Shown here piece after piece: positions 40,775 through 51,599 of a stretch of DNA of 64,000 nucleotides. This DNA comes from Labyrinthula sp. Ha (lineage: Eukaryota > Sar > Bigyra > Labyrinthulida > Labyrinthulaceae): contig JAALGZ010000060.1 of NCBI GenBank assembly GCA_015227615.1, positions 62,001 through 126,000 of the forward strand, written 5' to 3'. Positions within the stretch are counted from its first letter, which is position 1. Every line of letters starts with the position of its first letter. A program made the position numbers and the translations under genes. Below the pieces are notes generated by a model that made no database searches, was not told the origin of the DNA, and saw nothing but the letters and a program-made list of their open reading frames with translations.

Positions 40775-42017
40775 AAAAGAGGATGAGATCGTACAGAAAG
40801 ATGATACAATTACTACTAAGGAGCTTGAAAGCACTGTGGATGGGACTGTTATTAAAAATCCCTTAGAGGACCATAATAAATTTCTCTCGGAGCTGAGCAT
40901 GCAAAACAAAACTGGTTTGATTGGTGACCACTCGGAAGCTCCAGTAGTTGAAATTGAAGAGTTAGAGGAATATGATGATAAAGTTAAGGTCGAAAAGTTA
41001 AAGCTTGCAAATAAGTTTCTCCAAAAGCAATTACGCATTGTAGGGAATGCCCTAGAAGAAGCTACAATTCAGAAGACACTGAAGAAAACATCCCTCCTTC
41101 AAAAGGACGACCTAAACACATCGACAACTTTTACAATACGAAAAAAAGAGAATATGAATCGTAAACAGTCTATTCATGACGGAAAAAGAGTTTTGCGGGC
41201 AATTGTTTCTTCAAAAGAAACTATAATTTCAAACTTGAAGAGAAAATTGGATAAGAGCAGAGATAAAATCATTTCTCTAAAACGAGAGTTAAAGATAGCA
41301 CATTCCAATGAGTACTTAGCAAATCTTCAATCAATGAACAAAGAGCTAAGAACAAAAAATGCTGAGTTGCAAAGAGAAAAACGTCTTCTTACAAACAATC
41401 TAAAATCCCAAACCTCTTGTTCTTCGGCTTTGAGTCCTAGAGATTATGCAAGAAACCTATCAAAATTACAAAATGAGGCACGAATCTTAAAAGAAAGGTT
41501 ACGAAGACTTCAAACTACCAGTAAAACTCATGAATCGGTAGGATTGAGAAAACATCAGGAATGTGAGCTGTTAAGAGGTACTATCCGGGAGCTCAGAGAT
41601 GCTTCAAATAGTCAAAAGAAAGAAGTTAAACAGGGAAGGAAAGATCTGATATATTCTGAAATTGAAACAGGACAACATAAAGAAGAAATTGATAGGTCGC
41701 TGAAAGAAGTCAAATTGTTGAAACATGTTGTAGAGCAGAAAGATAGTAAAATTAAGAAACTGAAAAAGGAAAACTTGATTTCTGAAAGGAAATTATTGGA
41801 ATTAAAAAATGTCACCGCAGTTGAGTTAAAGAAAAAGGATCTTATGCTTAGAAAGGCGTCGCTAGAAACCCAAAAGCTGCAACGACAACTCAGAGAGATA
41901 TCAAATGAGCATAATTTTGTACGTAAAGCATTAGCCCGAAGACGTTCATCATCCTGTACAGGACAATTAATGAGTCCAGATTCAATAATACCTAGTCGAG
42001 CGCAAGAAACACCTTAG
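40734..42017 (+). CDS. Long coiled-coil protein, function unknown
   Basis: A 427-residue protein from the first ATG at 40734; the open frame also extends four codons upstream through a TTG. The first 90 or so residues are acidic and probably disordered. From about residue 165 to 400 the chain is almost entirely charged heptad-like helix rich in Lys, Glu, Leu, Arg and Gln, with no proline in long stretches, so a rod-like dimeric coiled coil is likely. The tail ARRRSSSCTGQLMSPDS is basic and Ser-rich, a plausible phosphorylation region. No catalytic motif is present. The look recalls centrosomal, cilium-base or cytoskeletal scaffold proteins, but I cannot name a family. It converges on the COG7-like gene with only 7 bp between the two stop codons. 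Confidence 0.8.
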   Translation: MKSNSQDSYEQEFEKEDEIVQKDDTITTKELESTVDGTVIKNPLEDHNKFLSELSMQNKTGLIGDHSEAPVVEIEELEEYDDKVKVEKLKLANKFLQKQLRIVGNALEEATIQKTLKKTSLLQKDDLNTSTTFTIRKKENMNRKQSIHDGKRVLRAIVSSKETIISNLKRKLDKSRDKIISLKRELKIAHSNEYLANLQSMNKELRTKNAELQREKRLLTNNLKSQTSCSSALSPRDYARNLSKLQNEARILKERLRRLQTTSKTHESVGLRKHQECELLRGTIRELRDASNSQKKEVKQGRKDLIYSEIETGQHKEEIDRSLKEVKLLKHVVEQKDSKIKKLKKENLISERKLLELKNVTAVELKKKDLMLRKASLETQKLQRQLREISNEHNFVRKALARRRSSSCTGQLMSPDSIIPSRAQETP

Positions 42018-42024
42018 AAATACC

Positions 42025-44073
42025 TTAGTTTTGAATAGATATTTGCTGTTCTAAACTTAAGCTCTCTCTAACATTCTCTTTTACATCTATCTGTTTCATG
42101 GCTTCGATTCCAATTTTCTTTTTCAAGTATAAACTCAAGAAGTTGCATACCTCATTATATAACTCTGTATTGAACATCTCAATTGGACCGGATTTCTCAA
42201 GTAACCTTATATGGGTTCCCAAGTGCTTTTTTACAGACAATACAAAAGTATTTAGAATATTTTCTAGGCTTTGCACTGTAAGCCCAGGTATAAACTTTTC
42301 ACTGAAACTTTCAATAACAGCAAATGAGCTTAACTCATGCCGAAGTCCAGTCTAATAAATAAATAAAGAAAAAAAAACTACTTTGAGTAAAAGAACTCCA
42401 ACCTGCTGAAGTGCAGAACAATACTCTTTCAACTCCTGGACTTCGGAAGGTATTGTTTCAAAGCATGTGGGGAAACTTATCACTAAACTTTCTATCTGTG
42501 CAAAGAACAAGAGAAAACTCTGTAGTTGAAGGGATTTCGTTTCTCCATTATCAGGTCTTAAATGATTCTCCATAAGAAGATCTCGAATAGGTATAATGTC
42601 TAAGTTGCCTTTTGTAAAGTGAAATGCAAAATATTGTCGCAATATTTGAAACTTTTTACCAAAAGGAGATCCAGGATGCTTAAAAAGAAAAAGAAAAATT
42701 GGAGCATCCACAAAGTTACAAATAATCTTTAATAGAAATTCTTTGCATATTGGGCTCAGAAGAATATTCCAGTAAGTGTGGAACGTAAAAAATTCATGAC
42801 CAAAAGCCCAAATTGTTTTCAAGTTATGAAACGAAAAACAGCTCTCAGTTTGGTTATCGAAAATATCATGAATGAGGTCATCAACTTTTTGTTTAGAAAA
42901 GATTTGTTTAATAGAGTCTTTCAAGGACAAATCATATTCTTGTTTCATAACTTCAAAATATATTTCCATTGAAAGGAAATTTGAGGCCTGAATAGGATCT
43001 AATTTGATTCTCTGCAAGTTATAGTTAATGCTTATAAGGTCTTGATATTTTACTGTTTTGAAAGAAAAAAGTTCATTGAAGCTAAAAAGATTAGAGAGTT
43101 TTTTATGAATAAGTTTATAAACCTCTTCAACAACGTCGTTTAACTCTATTTCAATTTGGGATTGAGTGCAAAAAGTGCTTAACCCACGAAGAAGAGAGCT
43201 CATGTCAATCAACTTCTGAAACAGATCTTTGGTTAAAACTGATAGAATGCTATTTTTCTTTAAGTACGAAGTTAAATCTGAAAGGTTTCTTTTATCTAGT
43301 TTATCAAGATATGGAATTTTAATTTCATTGTCGAATGAAAATTCATAATTAAGCAAATTTTCTAAAGCAGAAGTGAAGGATGAAAAGTAAATTTCAACAA
43401 TTTTGGACGTAGCAAAGAAAAAACTAGCGTTGAGAGGAATATGTTGAGACATAAGAATTAGAAATGATGATAATTCCTCATAATCAGAACTATTTGCCTC
43501 AAATAATTTCCTTAAAGTAAGCTGCAAGAATGGAAGAAAAGACTCTTGAATGTCTTTTTGCAGCCAATGGGTTAAAATGACACCCTTTAAATTATCATTT
43601 GACAAAATATATAACCCATAATCTAAGTGAGATAAAGTTTTAGAAAATATTTCCATTTGTCTAGGGTTTTGAAAGGAAGAAATTAATTTCTGAGCTTCAA
43701 CTTTTTCATTTGCCGCAACCAGAAGTAACTTTACTCGAGATCTAAACTTTTGAACTCTCTTCTTCGCTTCAACAGATGCATATATGTTTAAAATAAGCTT
43801 AAAATCTTTATCTTGAACATTTGTAAGTTGATACAACGAATCTTCAAAGTAGTACTTTAAGTAGTTTAAACCAATTTGAATCTTTTGCGCTTGCTCCACA
43901 GCGTCAACAATAGAGTCAGAATATGCAGAAGTGACAGAATAAAGTTGATTTTTAACTGAAATTAGTCGTGACTGCATTAATTGAAGACTGTTCATGATTT
44001 CCATATCACACTCATGGTTTTCATTTGTTGCAGAAAAAGATTCTATGATTCTTGTAGTGTCAAATTTATCCAT
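42025..44073 (-). CDS. COG7: COG7-like Golgi tethering-complex subunit, two exons
   Basis: The product is predicted at 665 residues from exon 1 (42403-44073) and exon 2 (42025-42351), joined across a 51-nt intron. The protein is mostly helical with an N-terminal coiled-coil stretch. The order of features in residues 25-200 (paired N-terminal helices, a KxRVQKFRSRVKLL stretch, then LSHLDYGLYIL and a following LQKDIQESFLPF helix) resembles COG7. COG7 is the lobe-B subunit of the conserved oligomeric Golgi complex, which tethers retrograde vesicles within the Golgi. Human COG7 is about 770 residues, so this one is shorter. Another CATCHR-family tether (other COG, exocyst or Dsl1 subunits) is possible, because these families look alike by eye. 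The start is the first ATG, 189 bp from the divergent actin-related gene. Confidence 0.6.
42352..42402 (-). other. 51-nt spliceosomal intron in the COG7-like gene
   Basis: On the coding strand the intron begins GTTGGAGTTC and ends with a T-rich tract and TTATTAG. It is phase 0 and a multiple of three. Read through, it adds 16 hydrophobic residues and then meets the in-frame TAG formed by its own acceptor. Removing it joins SALQQ to TGLRHELSSF and continues 108 residues in good coding sequence. The possible branch site is TTTACTCAA. Confidence 0.85.
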
Positions 44074-44262
44074 TATGTACAGTAATTCTCTATTATATTA
44101 GCTCTCCCAAAACTCTAATAATAATCACAGTATGACATTACCGTGAAGGAGAAACATTTTGTAACGGAACAATGGGATTAATCTGTACATTTTGGAGCAA
44201 TCGCTTTTTCACAGCAACTGGGACATAAGGGTTTTATAAGAAAAGACATTAATATTAAACCA
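44074..44262. promoter_or_regulatory. Divergent promoter region, COG7-like / actin-related
   Basis: 189 bp separate the two divergent ATGs, so both core promoters must lie here or within the leaders. I see no clear TATA box in either direction; TTTTATAAG at about 44232-44240 is the nearest candidate for the rightward gene. Confidence 0.5.
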
Positions 44263-45348
44263 ATGCTAGCAAGAAAAAACAAAAAAGTAATTGTGATGGA
44301 CTTGGGGTCCTACAGACTTCGTACCGGTTACGCAGGAGAAGAAGCCCCTCTGGTTAGAATACGAACGGTACTAGGAAGACAAGAGTTCTACTCTATGTTT
44401 GGGTTTTTGGAGTATGCACAGTTATATTTTGACGATGAGGCTATATCAAAATCAAAGAATATTCCTATGAATTTTCCTATTAAAAGTGGTATTGTAACAA
44501 ACTGGGATGACATGATCGAAATTTGGAGACACACATTTTATACCGCCTTACAGGTTAAACCATCGGAATATCCAATTATATTGTCGGAAGCTCCTCTGAA
44601 CCCAAAGAAACAAAGGCAAAGGACTATGGAAATCATGTTTGAACATTTCTCTGTTCCCTCTCTCTGTGTATACAATTCAGCATTTCTTTCTTTATACTCT
44701 TCTGGAAGAATAACTGGGGTTGTGCTGGATTCTGGGTTTCATGTTTCACGTTGTGTTCCAATATTTGAAGGACATCTTATTCTCTACTCGATTGTTCAGA
44801 ATCGTGTTGGTGGAAATAAGATTTCGAAATATTTAAAACAGTTATTGAATGAGCGAAATTTAGCTGAAGGAATTGAATTATTTGACGTTACGAAAGTTGA
44901 AGAGGTTAAGAGAATTCATTGTCTAGTTCGTAATAGGAAGAATGCAGATGTTACTAAAGAGAACATATACACGGAACCAGCAGAAATTTTGTTTGACCCC
45001 AGTAAGTTTAATATCGATGATCCAGGTTTGCATTCAATGGTTGTATCATCTATATCTAACTGCGATTTAGAAATACAGAAAGAATTATACTCCAATATAG
45101 TGCTCTGTGGGGGAAATTCTTTGATTAAAGGATTTCCGGATCGCTTAATAACAGAGTTAGAAACTCTTTGTCCAGAAAAAATAATGCCAAAGATATTTGC
45201 AATTAGAAATAGAGAGCTTTCTACTTGGAAAGGTGCTTCAAAAATTGCTTCTACTCCTAATTTTTCACTCTTATCTTTCACTCGAAACGAGTATAAAAAT
45301 AAAAAAAACTGTTTCTTCGCTAGAGATTCCTGCATGCCTGAGCTCTAA
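44263..45348 (+). CDS. Divergent actin-related protein
   Basis: A 361-residue member of the actin fold superfamily, alignable to actin along most of its length. The phosphate-1 loop DLGSYRLRTGYAG is at 13-25, the subdomain-2 region ends in GIVTNWDDM, TEAPLNPK appears as SEAPLNPK, phosphate-2 is DSG at 156-158, and the adenosine loop CGGNSLIKGF starts near 282. The residues that position water for ATP hydrolysis in actin are changed: the site of Gln137 is Ser139, that of His161 is Arg163, and Asp157 is Phe159. ATP may therefore be bound but not hydrolysed (inference). The C terminus is Lys/Asn-rich and lacks the actin ending. It does not match conventional actin or an ARP class I can name; a dynactin-type or chromatin ARP is possible. 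Confidence 0.88.
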   Translation: MLARKNKKVIVMDLGSYRLRTGYAGEEAPLVRIRTVLGRQEFYSMFGFLEYAQLYFDDEAISKSKNIPMNFPIKSGIVTNWDDMIEIWRHTFYTALQVKPSEYPIILSEAPLNPKKQRQRTMEIMFEHFSVPSLCVYNSAFLSLYSSGRITGVVLDSGFHVSRCVPIFEGHLILYSIVQNRVGGNKISKYLKQLLNERNLAEGIELFDVTKVEEVKRIHCLVRNRKNADVTKENIYTEPAEILFDPSKFNIDDPGLHSMVVSSISNCDLEIQKELYSNIVLCGGNSLIKGFPDRLITELETLCPEKIMPKIFAIRNRELSTWKGASKIASTPNFSLLSFTRNEYKNKKNCFFARDSCMPEL

Positions 45349-48300
45349 ACTAGAATAAGGTTATGATTCTCTGAATTTATAATCGCATTCATAAGATTCT
45401 ATTTTTTTCATAAGAAATATATGTTCAACTATCTCTGCAGAATTTTTTTCTATTAAAAAAATAAATATGTTATCACTACTAAGATTGGCGAATAATACTT
45501 TTTCAGCTTAACCGAGTTTGTTGGAGTGCTTAAAGTAGGCAGAGAATTGCTATAACGTCAACTTTATTCATACAGTTTAAAGCAAGATTACAGCTGTAGA
45601 ATTAGACTGTGTTAAACACTTATTCGGAAAGTCATATATCTATTGGGGGATAGGTTCAAAATTTGAAAGTAAGAGCTAGACAGGGAAATATTTGGGAGTC
45701 ACGATCTCGTTCTATAACTAGTTTTACCAAAACCTGACTTAGAATTTTATGTTTCGTATCTCTATTAGATAACCAGTAATTCACTCTATCTTCGAAATAA
45801 TTAGTAATATTGTTGAAATACTTATTATAAAAAGAATATTATAGAGGTTTCTGTTGAAAAGAGCATAGAAATTGGTACATCCAAAAAGTTAACTTCCATA
45901 ACCCCTAGTACTGAAGTGAAAAAGAGAAGGTTTTAGACTTGATAGTGTTTTGGTTAACTGATTTGTCATTGTTAGTACAAAATCTTGTATTACCCGCCAA
46001 ATTTAGCACAGAGATTTTGAAAAATACCTGTTAAGACACTAAGGCATTTCATATTGCTCTAGATTCATCGTTCAAAATGCTTATTTGTTATTAATCTACT
46101 TATTATAACCCTACACGGGACTAGGCATTTCTATTTCTCTTTGTTTGGCTGCATTTCGTTATAAGAATGGGAATGAAACGACGATTGATATTATTTTTTA
46201 CTGCACATTTTAGATACCTTTTATTAAGAGTTGGGAATAAATTACTTTATCAGCTACTACCTAACTTCAGAAGATTATGGATTTGAGGATAGGTGTTTAA
46301 TCCCTGATTTGGCAAATTGAACCCACCTCATAGCTCTTAGACCAAATGCATTATTTTATGTCTTATTAGGCTTTTTAGAGTCTTTATTAAATTTTTTTAA
46401 TGACTAGGGCCCGTACTAAACTTGTGCTTTTATGAACGTTTCACTTAAACATGAACTCTTTATGACAATTCCAATTTTAACGGTTACTTCATATTACACA
46501 GTATTATAATGACTAAACTAGAAAACTGCTATAACAACTGCAGAACAATCTTAAGCTGTTTGAGTTCTTAATATATTCTTTATGAATGCCGTTTGTGTGC
46601 TAACCATGTACCTTGAGGTAAATTGAGGTTTTCTGTGCGTAGATATATTTAATGCAGATATGTACAAGAAGAATTGAGTAAGAATAGGTATCAAGAGGCT
46701 TCATAGTACAATTTGATAGAAAATCCACAATTATAGCTTCAGAAAGCATATTTAATAGATATGAACTTGTTTTATTTTTTTAATTGTTAATTCACTTCTT
46801 AACGGATATTTCGAAGTTATTTTAATATTCTATGTAATGGAGTGTCAATATTACTTATTGCACAATATTAGACCCCCCAAGTATGCAAGATACATAGTAC
46901 GAAAGCAGATTTTCAATTTTCAACAAAATCTATTTTCTCTATAAAACGACTTTATAAATGTTTCCTCCACACTACCCCCTGACTTTATTGCATTTCCCCA
47001 TTAATTTGCAATATACGCAATACCTTAGTTTAAAACCTCTTCTCTAAAGATGCATCAATTCTTCCTGAAATTATTATTTCGCCAAATAACTCCAGCTCAT
47101 TATAATGTTTTCGCAAAGAGAATCAAAATGATAGCGAGACTTGGTAGATTTACAGTAATTCCCTCTTCTTAGACGAAATATAGTTATTTCCAAAGAATCT
47201 TCTCTTGAATTCTGAAGGAAACTGTCCGACCACACCGATTATAGATTCTTCCATGCACGTTCCAGTTGCTAACACTTGAGAGAATCTTATCTTATTTTTT
47301 GTCGCCGTAATTATTAAAATCCTCCCTATATATCCGATAATATTATTTTTCATCGTCTTCAATGTAACTAATCTTTTTGCAGAGTCCAAACAAATAAGAA
47401 TAGATTGATTTACAAGGAATGTAAATTGATCTTCATCTGCTTCTGTCTCAAATGGTAGAATAATTACTTCGAGGCCCTCTAAACCTGTCCGACCATAATA
47501 ACCTGTATGGTGGATCTACTACTACCGCAGGGTATCTTCCCTTAGCTTTCCTTAAGAAATTCTACACCTTGATTTTCTTGGTGATAACCCTTCTGGCTTC
47601 TTCCATAAACAGAGCCAGATATTTTTCTTCTTCACCTCCATTTTCACTAGGTTCAGTGTTTTGGTTTTGTAAAACAAATATCAGTCGATTGTTATTGTTT
47701 CCCCATTAAACTTACTCATTACGGCCAATCAGTCATTTTGTTTGATTCTTCAACTTTCTTCTCTCGCTTCAGAGCTTTGGTAAGTAGTTCAATTATTACA
47801 TTCTTAAATTTTTCCAGCGATTTCTCCTATCATGGCAATCCCTTACACTTCTTTTCAAACTTGTTCAATTTTTGGTTTGTAACTCTAATGCAAGCTTTAA
47901 TCTTCTAGTCGAAATAAACTCATGACGTAAGCTAACATCTATCTTTTGAGTCTAGGTTCTATTAGATTCGTCCATCTTTGCAGATATCCTTTTATTAAAA
48001 ACCCCTTAAACTTTCTTTGATTCTCTTTCATAGTTAGTGTCCGCACATAGTATCATCCATCATTCTTCAAAGATTACAACCTCCTCAATCGTTCCGAATG
48101 CAGACTAAATTCATTATATTCCTCCAAGGGTTCACTTGAAACATGCACATATTTGACAACCTGAGTTCAAGAAGCCGAAAAGTAGTTTAACCACAGTTGT
48201 GCACCAAAGAGATATGCTCCTCCACTGTTTAGGCGTTTGGTCTATGACCACCCACCATCCTTTCCCAAACCGAAAATTTTTCAACCTCTAGAGTACCTGA

Positions 48301-48770
48301 ACCCACAGTAAGATCCACCAGTCTTTGAAAATCCGTCGACTCTATCCTAAAAGATCATGACATATATCTGCAAAGCAAGATCCAATAACTCAGCTAAGGA
48401 TAAACTGACTCCCTGGATCTGGAATGTGTTGTTTTTCTAGACAATGGAGATATCAAGGGCAACAGGATTAATTGGCACCCAATTCTCAAAAAACAGCTCC
48501 TACAATACGCAAATTCTCTATATGTCCTTTATATATCTTCCTTGAATCATTTCCAAACTCCGAGAATGGCTTCTGACCCTCGATGAGGCAAACAGCTTCA
48601 CTTGCATGATTGTTTTTCTAATTAGCTCATTTTGGACTTTTTATATTATGGATTCGCATCGAACAGGAATTTTGAAAAATCAAAGGAAACCAATCACGAT
48701 AGTGCTTAACAGCAGTTAACAATGAAACACAATCAGTTCCGTGAGCATCAGAGTAGAGTTGAGTAGGCAG
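45349..48770. other. Intergenic region with a methyltransferase-like relic
   Basis: AT-rich to about 47100, then noticeably less AT-rich from about 47150 to 48620 with broken coding-like frames on the minus strand. The only part with a family hint is the relic at 47150-47690, listed separately. The remainder up to 48620 may be more of the same decayed gene, but I see no domain in it. Confidence 0.5.
47150..47690 (-). pseudogene. Broken gene, possibly an MT-A70-like N6-adenine methyltransferase
   Basis: Three overlapping minus-strand frames each read like protein but no single one spans the region. From 5' to 3' they are an acidic stretch ending near EEARRVITKKIKV, then GRYPAVVVDPPYR in a second frame, then 122 open codons at 47150-47515 with LPFETEADEDQFTFLV and QFPSEFKRRFFGNN. 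Three tandem TAG triplets precede that last frame (47516-47524). DPPY is the catalytic tetrad form of N6-adenine methyltransferases. The order DPP(W/Y), then an acidic-to-hydrophobic strand, then a C-terminal (E/L)FG-like segment recalls MT-A70 proteins. The match is weak and made by eye. Small unspliced introns are an alternative to decay. No intact start is seen. Confidence 0.33.
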
Positions 48771-49216
48771 TAGGCATCGGATTTGATAAAAATCATCAAT
48801 AATTGTTTTGATTCTGATTATCAATAAGAGAATTTAGATTTTAAATTTTATCAAATTGTTCTAATCTTTTTTGATTATCAATTATAAATTGGTCCACATG
48901 ACCTTGGACCACACGGCCGGAGAATCTTATCTCACCTTTGCACCGTATGAATACCCATATAAAAAGGCCATATAGCCCAAGGGTTGGATACACTTAGGCC
49001 ATAAGATCTACTCTTTAAGCATTTAAGTACACCAAAAAACTAAAATAAGAATTTGCTGCGCAATTAGCCCATTGTCGTGTGGCCCAAATTATTATTAGTA
49101 ATCAATTGACTACCACTATCAATCAAAATGGTTGGGGAATTATCAGAATCAATCAATAAGAAAAATATGGGTAAAGAGTTAAGAGAAAATTTATCAAAAA
49201 ACCAAATCCAGTCCCT
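48771..49216 (+). mobile_element. MITE-like element, copy A
   Basis: A 446-bp non-coding element. Ends are imperfect terminal inverted repeats: GGCATCGGATTTG on the left and the complement of GGGACTGGATTTG on the right. TA lies at each edge, consistent with a TA target-site duplication as in Tc1/mariner-type elements. The left arm (GGATTTGATAAAAATCATCAAT and onward) and right arm (AAAATGGTTGGGG...ATCAATAAGAAAAATA) recur in copies B and C. It carries no open frame and lies 174 bp upstream of the Acl4-like gene, so it may supply part of that gene's upstream region. Confidence 0.68.
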
Positions 49217-49390
49217 AGTAGAGAGTTATTTGCAGATTGATAGCTAAATTACTAAGAGGTGAGCACAGCAATGTCAATAGGAATGAATCCCCTCCCGTAT
49301 CGGTAGAGTATTGGAACTCCTGTACAAGAGCGAAACGTTGGCACGCAGTAAAAACAATTTGGCATTACCCAGGAAATAAACCAAATATTT

Positions 49391-50338
49391 ATGGCTGAAG
49401 AAATAGGAAGACTTCTTAAACACTCAAAACAACTGCTACAACAGGGTGACTTTGTATCAGCAGGAAAATTCCTTGAAAAACTAATAGCTGATAGTACCGT
49501 TTTTCATTTGGACTCACCCTCCTTATGCTTTCAAGCTGTTGAAATTATTTTTGAATATTTGGATTTTACTGAAAACAGCGAACTTGAAGAAATAAGTCTC
49601 AAACTTGCAGACAATGTAATACAAAAATTCCCAAAGTTTTCTTATAAACCTTATTTTATATTGGCCAGTTATGAATTTGGTAAAGATAGTCTTTCTCTTT
49701 ATCAAATGGGCCTTTCCTTACTTGAACCAAATGTTGGAAACTCAGAAGAACTGAAAAAATCGCTTTCTTCTGCTTATTCTTCAATAGCTGATCTCTACTT
49801 AACTGATTTATGTTTTGAGGCAAATGCTCAATCAGAATGTTTGAAACATCTAAAACTTGCTGAACAAGCGCTTGATGGAAACCTTTCTGCTGAAGTTCTT
49901 CAGCTATTTTCAAGTTATTTTATTTCGTCACAAGAGAAGGAAAAATCAATAATCTATTTACGAAAGCTTTATCAAAAAACAAAAGAATATCACGAGACAT
50001 TAACAAAATCTTTATCTATGAATCAACCTAAAGTAGAGGAAATGAATCTTGATTTTCGCTTGAACACAGTTCGAATGTTAATGGAAGTGAAATTAGATCA
50101 ACTAGCAGCCGAACTGTTGAAGGATATGCAGTTAGAAGAAGATGAAAACTTGGATTTAATACTTTTATTTGCTCAGGCAAATGCAAATCTGTCTAGAAAG
50201 GAGGAAGCAATACATTGTGTTGAAAAGGCGGAGAGTTTGTTGAATATATTTAAAAGCAGAGTTAATCAGAGTGAGGTTGAACTATTTACAGAACATGAAA
50301 ACATCTTGAATAGAGTTAAACAAAGCTTAAGTTTATAG
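49391..50338 (+). CDS. ACL4: Acl4-like TPR protein, probable uL4 (Rpl4) assembly chaperone
   Basis: A 315-residue all-helical protein built of TPR-like helix pairs. Residues 5-50 form the first repeat (GRLLKHSKQLLQQGDFVSAGKFLEKLI). The segment SIADLYLTDLCFE (131-143), followed by ANAQSECLKHLKLAEQAL, matches the signature I associate with the Acl4 family, and further repeats run through 285. Acl4 in yeast binds newly made ribosomal protein uL4 and escorts it to the nucleus for 60S assembly; the same role is inferred here. The start is the first ATG, preceded by an A-rich leader. There is no targeting peptide or membrane segment. A different TPR adaptor cannot be excluded, but the LYLTDLC block makes Acl4 the best guess. 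Confidence 0.7.
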   Translation: MAEEIGRLLKHSKQLLQQGDFVSAGKFLEKLIADSTVFHLDSPSLCFQAVEIIFEYLDFTENSELEEISLKLADNVIQKFPKFSYKPYFILASYEFGKDSLSLYQMGLSLLEPNVGNSEELKKSLSSAYSSIADLYLTDLCFEANAQSECLKHLKLAEQALDGNLSAEVLQLFSSYFISSQEKEKSIIYLRKLYQKTKEYHETLTKSLSMNQPKVEEMNLDFRLNTVRMLMEVKLDQLAAELLKDMQLEEDENLDLILLFAQANANLSRKEEAIHCVEKAESLLNIFKSRVNQSEVELFTEHENILNRVKQSLSL

Positions 50339-51368
50339 TTTATGTTTCTTCATTTAAGAACAGATTTACTTCTTTTCTCCTTATAAAAGTGGTTAAACCA
50401 AAAAAAAATTCAAATTCACGGATATGTTAATGTATTCCTAAGTAGGCTCAAAGGCTCAGCTTCAGCTCTTGTTATTGCCCATCTTGGTTTTGTTCTTAAT
50501 AAAATAAAATATTCTTGATTATCATAGGCTTGTCAAAGACAGTGAAAGAAGCGTACCCATTGAGTGAACTATACAAGCCTTCCTCAACTCTATTCCTATA
50601 TATGCATGTGCAGCACTTTGCTTTTCAAAAACATAAGCCTTAAGTGTTAACGCAGCAAAAACAGTCACCCAAACTTTATTTTCGGTGTTTGATTGGCCGT
50701 AGAGTTTGCAACGAACGAAACTCCAGAAATTCTTAATGCGCTTTCGCCACACACATTATGCAATATTATTAAACCACTTTGGTTGAGAAGGCAATGCAAC
50801 TTCTGACAATTCCTCCGTTCAAACCTTTCAAATATTTATTGGACAGTATGGAAAGAGCAAAGTTATTATCAGTGTAACTTAGAATTTCCTGAAGAAAAGC
50901 AGATAAGCCTAGAAACTTCGAAATCAACGTCAACAAAAGGTAAAGGTGATAAGTTTAGAGTTGGATTGACGGATCTTGGCAATAGAAAAGTCGTTCAGGT
51001 AAACAGATTCGTAGTCACGAGAATAAGTATGGTGATACAAGAAGTTGAGAAAATTTCTTGTTTTCTTCTACAAAAAGCTTTAAAATGCATTTCATTTGCA
51101 ACGATACATGTGTTTGAATGATTTTCTATCTCATAATTTGAAAGTTAAAGTTCAAGGACGTTCCCTTAGAAAAACTTTTTGTTTGCGATTTGAAAATTTT
51201 GTCAGAAATGAACTCAGTTTTCCTCATCACTCCCATTGAACTTTCCTGGCGGATTTCGTAAAACCAGTTTTCTAGAGTATTTCTGCTATAATTTCAAATT
51301 GTGAACAACAAAACATATAACAAACTACAGAGAACATCACCCCCAGAGTTCTAAACAATCTTGAACCT
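50339..51368. other. Intergenic, nothing firm
   Basis: A 76-codon minus frame at 50522-50752 has a balanced composition (KVWVTVFAALTLKAYVFEKQ), but it opens at GTG, has an in-frame stop three codons earlier and has no usable ATG. It would need an upstream exon to be real. Nothing else is recognised. Confidence 0.5.
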
Positions 51369-51475
51369 CTACTTGCTCATTCTCATAGGGACTTCCGCTG
51401 ACGTCATTACCTCTGTTGAGGCTGTCCGTGTTATTTTCACTGTGCACAAAAAAAAAACTACAGAACCCGTCATTG

Positions 51476-51523
51476 CTGAAAAAAAAACCTTCCGACCTTT
51501 AAAGCATTTTATCAGACATATAC
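51476..51523 (-). other. Intron-like block downstream of the small unrecognised gene
   Basis: On the minus strand it starts GTATATGT, close to the yeast-like donor consensus, and ends with nine T then CAG. The 48-nt length is close to that of the well-supported 51-nt intron at 42352. It lies inside the in-frame extension after the TAA at 51600. It may be a real intron of that gene or a chance T-tract. Confidence 0.35.
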
Positions 51524-51599
51524 TTCCTGTGTAATACTTCTTGTTCATCTTCTCGCCAGGTGAAAATATATCAAAGTTCTGATTTGTCTTCTTAAGTGC

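Noticed and set aside
50522-50752. 76-codon minus-strand frame after the Acl4-like gene
   Set aside because: It opens at GTG with a stop three codons earlier and has no ATG near the start. It would need an upstream exon that I cannot see.
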